A stretch of 38,544 nt of DNA from an uncultured Clostridium sp. (GCA_946499885.1 CAMMTN010000016.1:1-38544); one strand, 5' to 3'; counted from the stretch's first letter, positions 26,167 to 33,707 are shown. The notes: a model not told the origin generated them from the sequence alone. Numbers and translations: made by a program.

Positions 26167-26754
26167 ATGATTATAGGAATAACAGGAAGTTCAGGAGCTG
26201 GAAAAAGCACAATATGTGAAATACTTAAAAAAGAATATAATGTAAAAATAATAAATGCAGACCAAATTGCAAAAAGGCTTTCAAATAAAGGAACTAACTA
26301 TATGAATGATATAATAAAGTCATTTGGAAATGATATAGTAGATGAAAAAGGAGAATTAAAAAGAAAAAAATTAGGCCAAATAATTTATAATAATCCAGAA
26401 AAGAGGAAAAAGCTAAATGATTGTACATTTAAATATATAAAAAAAGAAATAGAAGAAGAAATAGAAAGAAATAAAGAAGATATAACAATAATAGATGCAC
26501 CATTATTATTTGAATGTGGGCTAGAAAAATTATGCGATAAAGTTATAGGTATTATATCAAAAAGAGATTTACAGATAGAACGAATTGTAGCAAGAGATAA
26601 TATAGATTATAAACAAGCAGAAAGTAGATTAAATGCTCAGGAAGATAATGAATTTTATATAAAAAAATGTGATGTGATTATAGAGAATAATAATGATATG
26701 GAAGATATAGAAAAAAAGATAAGAAAGGTAGCACAATCATATAAAATTAATTGA
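26167..26754 (+). CDS. coaE: dephospho-CoA kinase
   Basis: CoaE carries out the last step of coenzyme A synthesis, phosphorylating the ribose 3'-OH of dephospho-CoA. The 195-aa protein has the P-loop G7-S-S-G-A-G-K-S-T, NADQIAKRL with the substrate-binding Asp, and the IIDAPLLFECGL segment characteristic of the family. The start follows TAAGGAG, 56 bases after tmcAL. The two are separated only by the palindrome, so they may share a transcript. Confidence 0.95.
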   Translation: MIIGITGSSGAGKSTICEILKKEYNVKIINADQIAKRLSNKGTNYMNDIIKSFGNDIVDEKGELKRKKLGQIIYNNPEKRKKLNDCTFKYIKKEIEEEIERNKEDITIIDAPLLFECGLEKLCDKVIGIISKRDLQIERIVARDNIDYKQAESRLNAQEDNEFYIKKCDVIIENNNDMEDIEKKIRKVAQSYKIN

Positions 26755-26795
26755 CTTTTGCAAACTAATGTTCTATAATATTTACGGTGGTGCTT

Positions 26796-28016
26796 ATGGA
26801 GAAAGTACAAAAACAGATATTGCATATTGATGTAAATAATGCATTTTTAAGCTGGACAGCTATAGATAGGTTAGCACAAGGTGAAAAAGTAGATATAAGA
26901 GAAATAGAAGCGGTAATTGGTGGAGATGAAACTAAAAGATCTGGTATTGTTTTAGCTAAAAGTATGAAAGCTAAAAGAAAAGGTGTATGTACTGGGGAAA
27001 CGCTATATCAAGCAAGGTTAAAATGCCCAAACTTGCAAGTGTTTAAAGGAGATTATAAAAGCTATAAAAAGCATTCAAATGATTTATATAATTTGTTATT
27101 ACAATATACAGACAAAATAGAAAGATTTAGTATAGATGAATGCTTTTTAGATATGACACATTATTTAAGAAGTGACGAATTAATAACTAAAGCATATGAA
27201 ATTAGTAAAAGAGTAAAAAAAGAGTTAGGGTTTACTGTAAATATAGGTGTTGCCCATAATAAACTACTTGCAAAAATGGCTTCTGATTTTACAAAACCAG
27301 ATAGAGTACACACATTATATGAAGAAGAGATTCCTAAAAAAATGTGGGTGCTTCCTGTATCTGAATTATTTATGATAGGAAAGAAAACTCTTCCTAAATT
27401 ATATAATTTAAAGATAAAAACAATAGGGGATTTAGCAAAACAAGATAAGGGTTTTTTAATTAAAAAATTTGGCAAACATGGATTAATGATGTGGGAATAT
27501 TCAAATGGAATAGATAATTCAGAGGTAAATTATTTAGAAGAAAAGCCAAAAGGAATAGGAAATTCAGTAACACTTCCAAGTGATATAGCAGAAAAAGAAA
27601 AAATAGAAAAAGTTTTACTTAGCTTAGCAGAACAAGTATCATACAGGCTTAGAAAATATAATATGTGTGCAAATGTCGTAAATGTTGGGCTACGCACAAA
27701 AGAGTTTAAAGATTTTTCACATCAAAAGAAATTAAGATTTGCAACTGCAAATACAAAAGATATATATGAAGTTGCAAAGGAACTGTTAAATGAAATGTAT
27801 AAAAATGGTACTTTTATACGTTTAGTTGGTTTAAGGGTAGATAAATTAGTAGATAAAAATGAAATGCAATTATCTTTATTTAGCAATGAAAAAGATGAAA
27901 AACAAGAAAAACTAGACAAAGTGATAGATAGTTTAAAAGATAAATATGGATATAACTTTGTTACAAGAGCAGGAAAATTGCATTCAGAAGAAGTAATAAA
28001 ACTTAAGGATTTATAA
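26796..28016 (+). CDS. dinB: Y-family (DinB/Pol IV-type) DNA polymerase
   Basis: This is a lesion-bypass DNA polymerase. The catalytic carboxylates are visible: D12 in ILHIDVNNAFLSW, and D114-E115 in RFSIDECFLDM; F17 aligns with the steric-gate Phe. It continues with GVAHNKLLAKMASDFTKPD, a helix-hairpin-helix region around MIGKKTLPKLYNL, and a little-finger domain. Frames open at GTG 26787 and 26790 exist, but GGTGG there acts as the Shine-Dalgarno for ATG 26796. The product has 406 aa. NNAFLSW instead of the usual MxxFF places it in the clostridial subgroup. A C-terminal QLSLF sequence (near 27870) resembles a beta-clamp binding motif. Confidence 0.93.
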   Translation: MEKVQKQILHIDVNNAFLSWTAIDRLAQGEKVDIREIEAVIGGDETKRSGIVLAKSMKAKRKGVCTGETLYQARLKCPNLQVFKGDYKSYKKHSNDLYNLLLQYTDKIERFSIDECFLDMTHYLRSDELITKAYEISKRVKKELGFTVNIGVAHNKLLAKMASDFTKPDRVHTLYEEEIPKKMWVLPVSELFMIGKKTLPKLYNLKIKTIGDLAKQDKGFLIKKFGKHGLMMWEYSNGIDNSEVNYLEEKPKGIGNSVTLPSDIAEKEKIEKVLLSLAEQVSYRLRKYNMCANVVNVGLRTKEFKDFSHQKKLRFATANTKDIYEVAKELLNEMYKNGTFIRLVGLRVDKLVDKNEMQLSLFSNEKDEKQEKLDKVIDSLKDKYGYNFVTRAGKLHSEEVIKLKDL

Positions 28017-28047
28017 AATATTTTACTATATTTTGTTAAAAAACTAC

Positions 28048-28076
28048 TTGAAAAATAATATTTTGTATAATATTAT
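28048..28076 (+). promoter_or_regulatory. sigma-A promoter of pgi
   Basis: TTGAAA (28048-28053) and TATTAT (28071-28076) with a 17-base spacer, about 38 bases before the pgi ATG. Confidence 0.65.
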
Positions 28077-28113
28077 ATAATAGAAAAAATATATTATACA
28101 AAGGAGGAACACT

Positions 28114-29421
28114 ATGGAAAACATTAAAGTGGATTTTAAAAATGCTAGATTATTTGAAAAAAATGTAATGAAATATGCAAAACAAGTAGCAGAAATTCAT
28201 AAAGAATTGCATAAAAAAGCAGAAAATGAAAAAGAATTTTGTGGATGGTTAAATTTACCTACAAATTATGATGAGAAGGAATTTGAAAAAATAAAAAAAA
28301 CAGCAAAAAAAATACAATCAAATTCAGATATATTATTAGTAATAGGTATTGGTGGATCATATTTAGGGGCAAGAGCAGTAATAGAATCTCTTACAAATAC
28401 ATTTTACAATATGCAAGAAAAATTTATTAGAAAAACTCCTCAAATATTATATGTAGGAAATAACTTAAGTCCTAACTATATAAGAGATTTAATAGACTAT
28501 ATAGGAGATAAAGATGTATCGATAAATGTTATATCGAAATCAGGAACAACAACTGAACCTGCGATAGCTTTTAGAATTTTTAGAGAAATAATGGAAAATA
28601 AGTATAGTTTAAAAGAAGCAAGAGAAAGAATATATGTTACAACAGATAAAGAAAAAGGAGCTTTAAGAGAACTTGCAAAAAAAGAAAAATATACTACTTT
28701 TGTTATACCAAATGATATAGGAGGAAGATATTCGGTTTTAACAGCTGTAGGATTACTTCCAATAGCCACTGCTGGAATAGATATAGACGAATTAATGGAA
28801 GGTGCTAGAATAGCACAAGATAGATATAATGATGAAAATCTAAAATATAATGAATGTTATAAATATGCTGTAGTTAGAAATATGTTATATAAAATAGATA
28901 AAAATATAGAATTATTAATAACGTATGAACCAAAAATGCATTATTTTATAGAATGGTGGAAGCAATTATTTGGAGAAAGTGAAGGTAAGGAACAAAAAGG
29001 AATATATCCATCTGGAGCAGAGTTTACCACAGATTTACATTCACTTGGGCAATATATACAAGAAGGAAGAAGAAATTTATTCGAAACAGTTATAAATATA
29101 GAAAACTTAGAAAATGATATTGTTATGAAAGCAGAAGAAGATAACTTAGATAATTTAAATTATCTAGAAGGAAAAACATTAAGTTATATAAATAATAAAG
29201 CAATGGAAGGAACTATTGCCGCTCATGTGGATGGAAATGTACCAAACGTAGTAATAAATTTAAAAAAACTCGATGCTAGAAATATGGGACAATTAATTTA
29301 CTTTTTCGAGCTTGCGTGCGCTGTTTCTGGATCAATATTAGGAGTAAATCCATTTAATCAGCCAGGAGTAGAAAAATATAAAAATAATATGTTTAAACTA
29401 TTAGAAAAACCTGGATATTAG
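28114..29421 (+). CDS. pgi: glucose-6-phosphate isomerase
   Basis: Pgi interconverts glucose-6-P and fructose-6-P in glycolysis. The 435-aa product has the length of the shorter bacterial form. Motifs in order are [26 protein letters not shown] for phosphate binding, [34 protein letters not shown] with the catalytic His region, and [12 protein letters not shown] near the C-terminus. The start follows AAGGAGG. It is the last chromosomal gene before the tRNA-Leu/mobile element junction. The gap after it (29422-29587) is A/T-rich and shows only the tRNA promoter. Confidence 0.97.
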   Translation: MENIKVDFKNARLFEKNVMKYAKQVAEIHKELHKKAENEKEFCGWLNLPTNYDEKEFEKIKKTAKKIQSNSDILLVIGIGGSYLGARAVIESLTNTFYNMQEKFIRKTPQILYVGNNLSPNYIRDLIDYIGDKDVSINVISKSGTTTEPAIAFRIFREIMENKYSLKEARERIYVTTDKEKGALRELAKKEKYTTFVIPNDIGGRYSVLTAVGLLPIATAGIDIDELMEGARIAQDRYNDENLKYNECYKYAVVRNMLYKIDKNIELLITYEPKMHYFIEWWKQLFGESEGKEQKGIYPSGAEFTTDLHSLGQYIQEGRRNLFETVINIENLENDIVMKAEEDNLDNLNYLEGKTLSYINNKAMEGTIAAHVDGNVPNVVINLKKLDARNMGQLIYFFELACAVSGSILGVNPFNQPGVEKYKNNMFKLLEKPGY

Positions 29422-29535
29422 AATTATAAATTATAGTAATATATAAATAAATTAAAGCGTAGAATAAGTGATTGAGAAATAAAAAAACATCTGATTCATA
29501 TTTTGCAAAATTTTTATATTTTTTTATAATAATAC

Positions 29536-29565
29536 TTGACAAAGTATATACTAAAGTAGTACAAT
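29536..29565 (+). promoter_or_regulatory. promoter of tRNA-Leu
   Basis: TTGACA (29536-29541) and TACAAT (29560-29565) with an 18-base spacer, about 22 bases before the tRNA. Confidence 0.8.
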
Positions 29566-29587
29566 AACTATTGTCAGTTCAAAATAT

Positions 29588-29675
29588 GCAGATGTGGCGG
29601 AACTGGTAGACGCACAGGACTTAAAATCCTGCGGTTGAATAAACCGTGCCGGTTCGATTCCGGCCATCTGCACCA
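29588..29675 (+). tRNA. tRNA-Leu(UAA), integration target
   Basis: An 88-nt class II tRNA: acceptor GCAGATG/CATCTGC, anticodon loop CTTAAAA with anticodon TAA, long variable arm, T-loop GGTTCGATTCC, discriminator A and encoded CCA. Its 3' 56 bases (29620-29675) are repeated exactly at 38440-38495, so the gene was rebuilt by the inserted element and remains intact. Confidence 0.97.
29620..29675 (+). repeat. attL core (56-bp direct repeat)
   Basis: Anticodon loop to CCA end of tRNA-Leu, identical to 38440-38495. Flanking bases differ on both sides, so the repeat limits are exact. Confidence 0.93.
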
Positions 29676-29679
29676 TTAG

Positions 29680-29722
29680 AACACCAAGTGTTTCGGAAGA
29701 TTCAAACTTGGTGTTTTAATTT
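29680..29722 (+). terminator. tRNA-Leu terminator supplied by the element
   Basis: AACACCAAGT (29680-29689) pairs with ACTTGGTGTT (29706-29715), followed by TTAATTTT. It lies inside the element, just right of attL. Confidence 0.72.
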
Positions 29723-29735
29723 TAAAAATAGTCAA

Positions 29736-29757
29736 AGTTCTAACAAAAGTTCTAACA
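29736..29757. promoter_or_regulatory. left integrase arm-type sites
   Basis: Two direct copies of AGTTCTAACA (29736-29745 and 29748-29757), matched by two copies in the same orientation near the right end (38265-38274 and 38276-38285). This is where Tn916-type integrases bind arm DNA. Confidence 0.7.
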
Positions 29758-29814
29758 CTTTTGTAAAATTAGAATTTTTATTAAGTTAGAAATGTATTTT
29801 TAGAAACAAGTTAC

Positions 29815-31026
29815 CTAAAGTGCGAGTTTGGTAATTTGTTCTTTTTTTGTATCTAGTGCTAATTTGTTTTCAATCACATTTGCAGAAATTCTTTTATTTT
29901 CTACATCTGCATGAGCATATCTTAATGTAGTTTGAAAATTTGAATGACCTAGCCATATTTGTATATCTTTTAATGGTACACTATTTCTAACAAGCAAAGT
30001 TCCACAACTATGTCTTAAATCGTGTAATCTAATATGCCTTAAATTATTTTTATCTAATATTTCACTAAATTTTTGAGATAGAAATCCTGGTTTCATTAAC
30101 TCTCCATTTTCCATTAAGCAAATATATTCATTATAATCATTAACATAAGTATTTCCAAAAAACTTTTTATTTTCTTCATACTTATTTTTATATTCTTTCA
30201 GTAAATCAGCAATAAAATCAAATAAGGGTAAAGTTCTATAACCAGAATCGCTTTTTGACCTATCTTTGAATATAAATTGTGTAACACCATCAATTTTTCC
30301 TCTGCCTATAGTATGTCTAATTGTTAAAGTTTTATCATTAAAATCAATGGCATTCCATTTAATGCCAATAACTTCTTCACGCCTTAATCCATATACACCA
30401 GCAATAACTACTGGTAATTCAATAGGTGTAGTTTTTATTATTTCCATTAAATTTAATAATTCATCTTGAGTATAATAATCTGCGGTATATTCTTTTACTT
30501 TTATAGGCTCTAATTTAGTAGCAGGGTTACTATCAATAATCTCGGTAATAACTGCACTTTTTAAAGCTTTACTAATATTGGCTCTATAATGTTTTATAGT
30601 ATTTCCTGAAAGACCTTCGCTAAAAAGTAAATCGAAAAAGTCTTGAATATGCTTAGGTTTCAAATCTACTAATTTGATTTTCTTTGCTTTAAAGTATTTG
30701 TATAATCTACCTTTAATAACTTGTTCATAACCTATATAAGTTGTTTGTTCGACCTTTCCTTTTTGTTTCTCTAACCATTCCAACATATAATCACAAAACA
30801 AAATATTTTTATATTTATCATATATGTTTGGATCTCTTAATTGTTTTTTTGATTTTTGTTCATATTCAATTTTAAATTGTTCTAATTTTTCTTCAGCCTT
30901 TTTCTTGTTTCCTTTTATAGTATAACCTGTAGGAATCCATTTCGGTTTTCTTTTTCCATAGTCATCATATAAATTTAAAACAGCATAATAAAGACCTTTC
31001 TTTTTTTGTAAGCTACCTGTTATCAT
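29815..31026 (-). CDS. int: tyrosine recombinase (integrase)
   Basis: The 403-aa integrase has the Tn916/phage layout: an N-terminal arm-binding domain (KGLYYAVLNLYDDYGKRKPKW), a core-binding SAM-like domain (about 75-165) and the catalytic domain. The active-site residues are visible: R215 in YGLRREEVIGI, H335-x-x-R338 in LHDLRHSCGT, H361 in WLGHSN and the nucleophile Y370 in TTLRYAHAD. The start ATG follows AAAGGAG. It ends 140 bases from attL, the usual place for an element integrase. It is probably transcribed leftwards from the control region through the HTH and excisionase genes. TATAAT at 31082-31087 on the - strand might give it an additional start. Confidence 0.96.
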   Translation of the reverse strand: MITGSLQKKKGLYYAVLNLYDDYGKRKPKWIPTGYTIKGNKKKAEEKLEQFKIEYEQKSKKQLRDPNIYDKYKNILFCDYMLEWLEKQKGKVEQTTYIGYEQVIKGRLYKYFKAKKIKLVDLKPKHIQDFFDLLFSEGLSGNTIKHYRANISKALKSAVITEIIDSNPATKLEPIKVKEYTADYYTQDELLNLMEIIKTTPIELPVVIAGVYGLRREEVIGIKWNAIDFNDKTLTIRHTIGRGKIDGVTQFIFKDRSKSDSGYRTLPLFDFIADLLKEYKNKYEENKKFFGNTYVNDYNEYICLMENGELMKPGFLSQKFSEILDKNNLRHIRLHDLRHSCGTLLVRNSVPLKDIQIWLGHSNFQTTLRYAHADVENKRISANVIENKLALDTKKEQITKLAL

Positions 31027-31107
31027 TTTACTCCTTTCCGTTGTAACAGTTTAGATTTAACTTATCATTGATATTTTGTGTATTATACCATGATAATAAA
31101 AAAATTC

Positions 31108-31317
31108 CTACTGTTCTGTCATCATATATTTAATAACATTAACTTTAGGAATTTTATATTCTCTGCCAACTTTTTTACTTTTTATTGTTTTTTCTCTTAA
31201 CATACGATATGCAAGAGTATTACTAATTCCACCTAACATTTTTCTCATTTGGTCGAGATTAACAATGTCTGGGTAGTCTGTAAACATTAAAGTGTAAGTT
31301 TCTCTCATATCAGCCAT
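31108..31317 (-). CDS. xis: excisionase-like winged-helix DNA-binding protein
   Basis: The 69-aa protein has the MerR/Xis-type helix-turn-helix of the 'excisionase family DNA-binding domain' (DIVNLDQMRKMLGGISNTLAYRMLREKTI, then KSKKVGREYKIPKVNVIKYM). Proteins of this size directly upstream of an integrase usually act as recombination directionality factors or regulate int. The start follows GAGGAGGTA. It is separated from int by an 81-base gap. Xis function is inferred from family and position. Confidence 0.82.
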   Translation of the reverse strand: MADMRETYTLMFTDYPDIVNLDQMRKMLGGISNTLAYRMLREKTIKSKKVGREYKIPKVNVIKYMMTEQ

Positions 31318-31351
31318 ATTTGTACCTCCTCTGCTAAAATTTAAAATAAAA

Positions 31352-31372
31352 AAAGACCTATTCTACAATAGG
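31352..31372 (-). terminator. terminator between HTH gene and xis
   Basis: On the - strand CCTATT-GTAG-AATAGG (31357-31372) is followed by a run of seven or more T (A-run at about 31347-31354 on +). It could limit how much transcript from the control region reaches xis-int. Confidence 0.7.
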
Positions 31373-31377
31373 ACTAA

Positions 31378-31851
31378 TTAAATACTATAACAATATTTTT
31401 TCTTATATTTCTGTGGTGGTATTTTAATATTCATATTTATAGATTTTGGAACATCTGATCCAACTTTTAGTTTTCTATCTATAACTAAATTACCTTTACT
31501 ATTTCTATGATAAGCATTTGGGTTCCATTTTCTATATGCTAAATCACTCATTTCAGAAGAATAAGATAATTCTTTACTTGCTTCAATATGTTGTTGTTTT
31601 ACAAATTCATATAATTGTTTGTCAGCTTCATTTTGTCTTTTATTTCTAATCCATTCTCTTTTTGCAATTTTACGATTTTCTTTACTTATTTGAGTTCTAT
31701 ATTCTTTTTCTGGTATATATCTTATATCTTTTTTTATTATTTTTGTGATATAGGAAGGATTAACACCTATTTCTTTAGCAATAATAGATGGCTTTTTGTG
31801 TTCATTATAATATTTGTCTAGTATATAGTTCTTTGTATCTATAATAATCAC
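31378..31851 (-). CDS. HTH protein, putative element regulator
   Basis: The 157-aa protein begins with a helix-turn-helix segment (residues about 12-38; KPSIIAKEIGVNPSYITKIIKK). A strongly basic helical stretch follows (KENRKIAKREWIRNKRQN), then a C-terminal region ending in Lys/Tyr-rich sequence. Similar small HTH proteins precede excisionase and integrase genes in clostridial elements, but I cannot name the family. It is the first gene read leftwards from the control region, so it could be an autoregulator that binds the twin operators. It lacks a strong Shine-Dalgarno site (AAAGGTTGTG before the ATG). Confidence 0.72.
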   Translation of the reverse strand: MIIIDTKNYILDKYYNEHKKPSIIAKEIGVNPSYITKIIKKDIRYIPEKEYRTQISKENRKIAKREWIRNKRQNEADKQLYEFVKQQHIEASKELSYSSEMSDLAYRKWNPNAYHRNSKGNLVIDRKLKVGSDVPKSINMNIKIPPQKYKKKYCYSI

Positions 31852-31910
31852 AACCTTTCAAGCAATTTGGTAAAATTTTTGTCTACATATTTTTTATATA
31901 GTTGTAGCTC

Positions 31911-31939
31911 TTGACATTTTATATTAATTGTTGTAATAT
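31911..31939 (+). promoter_or_regulatory. rightward promoter of the element control region
   Basis: TTGACA (31911-31916) and TAATAT (31934-31939) with a 17-base spacer. The -10 lies inside operator 1. It would transcribe the 301-aa gene with a leader of about 100 bases. Confidence 0.68.
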
Positions 31940-31954
31940 ATTATTATATTTCAA
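31931..31954. promoter_or_regulatory. operator-like inverted repeat 1
   Basis: TTGTAATAT, six bases, ATATTTCAA: an inverted repeat with one mismatch, using the same 9-base half-site and spacing as site 2 at 31989-32012. It overlaps the rightward -10. Confidence 0.68.
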
Positions 31955-31973
31955 CTATTAATATTTTGATACT

Positions 31974-32002
31974 ATTATAAAGTAATAATTGTAATATGTC
32001 AA
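31974..32002 (-). promoter_or_regulatory. leftward promoter of HTH-xis-int
   Basis: On the - strand TTGACA (31997-32002), 17 bases, TATAAT (31974-31979): a perfect consensus promoter. Its -35 lies inside operator 2. Transcription would start near 31967, heading into the rightward promoter. Confidence 0.8.
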
Positions 32003-32012
32003 TATATTACAA
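31989..32012. promoter_or_regulatory. operator-like inverted repeat 2
   Basis: TTGTAATAT, six bases, ATATTACAA: a perfect inverted repeat with the same half-site and spacing as site 1. It covers the -35 of the leftward promoter. Confidence 0.75.
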
Positions 32013-32048
32013 TAAAATTTTTGAAAAAATTTTAAGGAGAATAAAATC

Positions 32049-32954
32049 ATGGAATTTAATTTTAAAAGTAACAGTGCATATTCATATATGAAATATGGTG
32101 GATATCAAGGAAAATATAAAGGAAAAGAATACTATATGGTTCCAAATCCAGAGGCTAGTATAAATATTAGAGACTTATATGATATGTTTAGTAAAATGGA
32201 TTCAATATTGGTTGACTTATTAAATTTAGGAAGAATGTGTATAGATGTAGACGATGATCAAACTAAATTTACTTGTGTATATTATTTTGTAAAGCAATAT
32301 GGATTATTGGGCTTTATGGTTGAAGCACCAATTAGCCCTGATTTTATGCTAAATGATGTAGTAACATTAAAAGAAAATAATTTTATTAATAAAAATTGTA
32401 CAATGAGAACGAAAGATTATTTTGAATTATTCTTTCCATTTGCTACCAATGATGAAATGAGTTACACAGTAACAAGTGGTAAAGTAGAAATAGAAACAAA
32501 TTCCGATTTACAAAGAATGTTAAATCGTACATCACTCAGCAACCAATTAATTTATTCTAGTTTTTATTGTGAAAAAATAGATTGGATAATTGAATATGCT
32601 AAAAAAATGTATAAAATATTTAAAAAGTATGTAGATTTAGCAAATAATAGTATAAATGATTATGATGAATATAAAGCAAGAGAAACTATAAATGATTATT
32701 ATTTTTCTGGAATACCATATAAAATTAATATGTATGGAAATATTCCTGAAATATCTTGGCAACCTAATTCTTTAAAACAAGCTATAGATATGACTTTTGG
32801 ATTTATGCTTTGCAGTGAAAAAAATCCTCTAAAGATATGTAAACATTGCGGAAAAGTTTTTTATGCTAAAAATCCTAAAGCTGAATATGATAGTAGTCAA
32901 TGTAGAAATCAAGCAAATGTATATAAAAGTAGAAATAAAAATAAAGCTGATTAA
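32049..32954 (+). CDS. zinc-ribbon protein of unknown function
   Basis: The 301-aa protein has a C-terminal zinc-binding motif at about 265-297: CKHCGKVFYAKNPKAEYDSSQC, then RNQANVYKSRNK. The CxxC-x17-C layout followed by a basic RxxxxxYKxR helix resembles CGNR-type zinc fingers, although the CGNR tetrad itself is absent (CRNQ). The N-terminal 260 residues are acidic/aromatic and not recognisable. It starts after TTAAGGAG. It is transcribed rightwards from the control region, ahead of the toxin-antitoxin locus. A DNA- or RNA-binding regulatory role is possible but unproven. Confidence 0.78.
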   Translation: MEFNFKSNSAYSYMKYGGYQGKYKGKEYYMVPNPEASINIRDLYDMFSKMDSILVDLLNLGRMCIDVDDDQTKFTCVYYFVKQYGLLGFMVEAPISPDFMLNDVVTLKENNFINKNCTMRTKDYFELFFPFATNDEMSYTVTSGKVEIETNSDLQRMLNRTSLSNQLIYSSFYCEKIDWIIEYAKKMYKIFKKYVDLANNSINDYDEYKARETINDYYFSGIPYKINMYGNIPEISWQPNSLKQAIDMTFGFMLCSEKNPLKICKHCGKVFYAKNPKAEYDSSQCRNQANVYKSRNKNKAD

Positions 32955-32982
32955 AAAGAATTGTTGAAATTGTAAAAAAACA

Positions 32983-33011
32983 TTGTTTTTAGAATAAAAT
33001 TAAAGTATAAT
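32983..33011 (+). promoter_or_regulatory. promoter of type I toxin mRNA
   Basis: TTGTTT (32983-32988) and TATAAT (33006-33011) with a 17-base spacer. The start would be near 33018. In the leader TCCTTT (33019-33024) can pair with AAAGGA (33044-33049), hiding the Shine-Dalgarno. Confidence 0.7.
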
Positions 33012-33050
33012 AAATCCATCCTTTTCCAAAGGAAAACTTTGAGAAAGGAG

Positions 33051-33077
33051 GTGCAACATAGTGACTTCTTTTGATTT
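33051..33077. repeat. direct repeat a of toxin-antitoxin locus
   Basis: GTGCAA (33051-33056) and GTGACTTCTTTTGATTT (33061-33077), repeated with one mismatch at 33225-33230 and 33237-33253. It spans the toxin ribosome-binding spacer, start codon and first codons. Confidence 0.85.
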
Positions 33078-33150
33078 AATCTGGCGATTAATTATTTTGT
33101 TACTTTTAAGTAATAATAATGATGAAAGCCAAGACACAAACAAAGATTAA
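33061..33150 (+). CDS. 29-aa hydrophobic peptide, candidate type I toxin
   Basis: This very short gene starts at a GTG nine bases after a near-perfect AAAGGAGGTG site. The peptide opens MTSFDLIWRLIILLLL, a single TM helix, and ends with a hydrophilic, acidic tail (SNNNDESQDTNKD). Fst/Ldr- and TxpA-type toxins have the same build: a short membrane peptide with a charged C-terminus. It has its own promoter, a possible SD-masking leader hairpin and a terminator. It is faced by a convergent antisense RNA that carries copies of its start region. The function is inferred from architecture; the peptide sequence alone is too short for a family call. Confidence 0.75.
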   Translation: MTSFDLIWRLIILLLLSNNNDESQDTNKD

Positions 33151-33157
33151 TCTTTGG

Positions 33158-33188
33158 GGCAGGCGGACACCTGCCTTTTCTTTATTTT
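33158..33188 (+). terminator. toxin mRNA terminator
   Basis: GGCAGG (33158-33163), loop CGGACA, CCTGCC (33170-33175), then TTTTCTTTATTTT. The loop is identical on the + strand to that of the antisense terminator. Confidence 0.87.
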
Positions 33189-33202
33189 GAACAATAAAAA
33201 AA

Positions 33203-33224
33203 GAGATATGCGGACACATATCTC
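33203..33224 (-). terminator. antitoxin RNA terminator
   Basis: An eight-bp stem GAGATATG/CATATCTC (33203-33210 with 33217-33224) with a six-base loop, followed on the - strand by seven T. Confidence 0.87.
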
Positions 33225-33253
33225 GTGCAAACCTTCGTGACTTCATTTGATTT
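33225..33253. repeat. direct repeat b of toxin-antitoxin locus
   Basis: GTGCAA (33225-33230) and GTGACTTCATTTGATTT (33237-33253), in the same orientation as repeat a. Transcribed on the - strand it supplies the antisense sequence. Confidence 0.85.
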
Positions 33254-33266
33254 GCTAGCTAATGTT

Positions 33267-33295
33267 ATTATAACATCAATTTTATTATATGTCAA
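33267..33295 (-). promoter_or_regulatory. promoter of antitoxin RNA
   Basis: On the - strand TTGACA (33290-33295), 17 bases, TATAAT (33267-33272): a perfect consensus promoter, stronger than the toxin promoter as expected for an antitoxin RNA. Confidence 0.85.
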
Positions 33296-33321
33296 ATATA
33301 ATAAAAAATTCATTTTAAAGT

Positions 33322-33585
33322 TTAATTTTTAAAATTTTTTTTAATATCTAATAGTAAATCGTTAACATCTATACCTAAAATATAAGCAATACCAAATAAT
33401 TCATAATCTTTAACAGTTCTTTTATTATTTTCAATATCATATAAACTTTGCTTATGAATACTAATTCCCATTAGTTCTAATTTTGCAGAAAGTTTCTCAT
33501 AAGATAAATCTTTTTTTATTCTATATTCTTTTAATAATCTTCCTATTACATTCATATTTCCATTAAATCTTGTAATCAATGACAT
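33322..33585 (-). CDS. XRE-family transcriptional repressor
   Basis: This small DNA-binding protein (87 aa from ATG 33585) has a Cro/C1-type HTH: IGRLLKEYRIKKDLSYEKLSAKL, then SIHKQSLYDIENNKRTVKDYELFGIAYILGIDVNDLL. Other in-frame ATGs lie at 33603 and 33555; AGTAGGA seven bases before 33585 favours that one. It is divergent from the 67-aa gene. Palindromes in the shared 100-base gap (33649-33660 and 33660-33683) are likely its operators. It probably controls the mobilization side of the element. Confidence 0.86.
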   Translation of the reverse strand: MSLITRFNGNMNVIGRLLKEYRIKKDLSYEKLSAKLELMGISIHKQSLYDIENNKRTVKDYELFGIAYILGIDVNDLLLDIKKNFKN

Positions 33586-33615
33586 ATACATTCCTACTTT
33601 CATTCTATATATGTA

Positions 33616-33644
33616 TTGATTTTAATATTTTTTTATGTTATATT
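33616..33644 (+). promoter_or_regulatory. promoter of the 67-aa gene
   Basis: TTGATT (33616-33621) and TATATT (33639-33644) with a 17-base spacer. The predicted start falls within the AGTGTTAACACT palindrome. Confidence 0.6.
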
Positions 33645-33648
33645 TATA

Positions 33649-33683
33649 AGTGTTAACACTTTATTGTATTTCTATACAATAAA
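33649..33683. promoter_or_regulatory. paired palindromic operators of the XRE region
   Basis: A perfect 12-bp palindrome AGTGTTAACACT (33649-33660) is followed at once by TTTATTGTAT-TTCT-ATACAATAAA (33660-33683). Both lie at or just after the start of the 67-aa gene transcript, a repressor-like position. Confidence 0.65.
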
Positions 33684-33707
33684 GATATTAAAAAGGAGCA
33701 ACACAAA

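Larger units (their letters stand above)
33194..33260 (-). ncRNA. antisense antitoxin RNA (about 65 nt)
   Basis: Transcribed leftwards from a consensus promoter (33267-33295), with a start near 33260 and an end in the T-run after the 33203-33224 hairpin. Its 5' part holds AAATCAAATGAAGTCAC, which can pair with the toxin start region (16 of 17 positions), and TTGCAC, which can pair with GTGCAA next to the toxin ribosome-binding site. Its terminator loop (TGTCCG) is exactly complementary to the toxin terminator loop (CGGACA). These are the contacts expected of an RNAII-type antitoxin. Confidence 0.75.

Noticed and set aside
29422-29535. Possible small RNA between pgi and tRNA-Leu
   Set aside because: Only A/T-rich sequence without a convincing hairpin or promoter other than the tRNA promoter.
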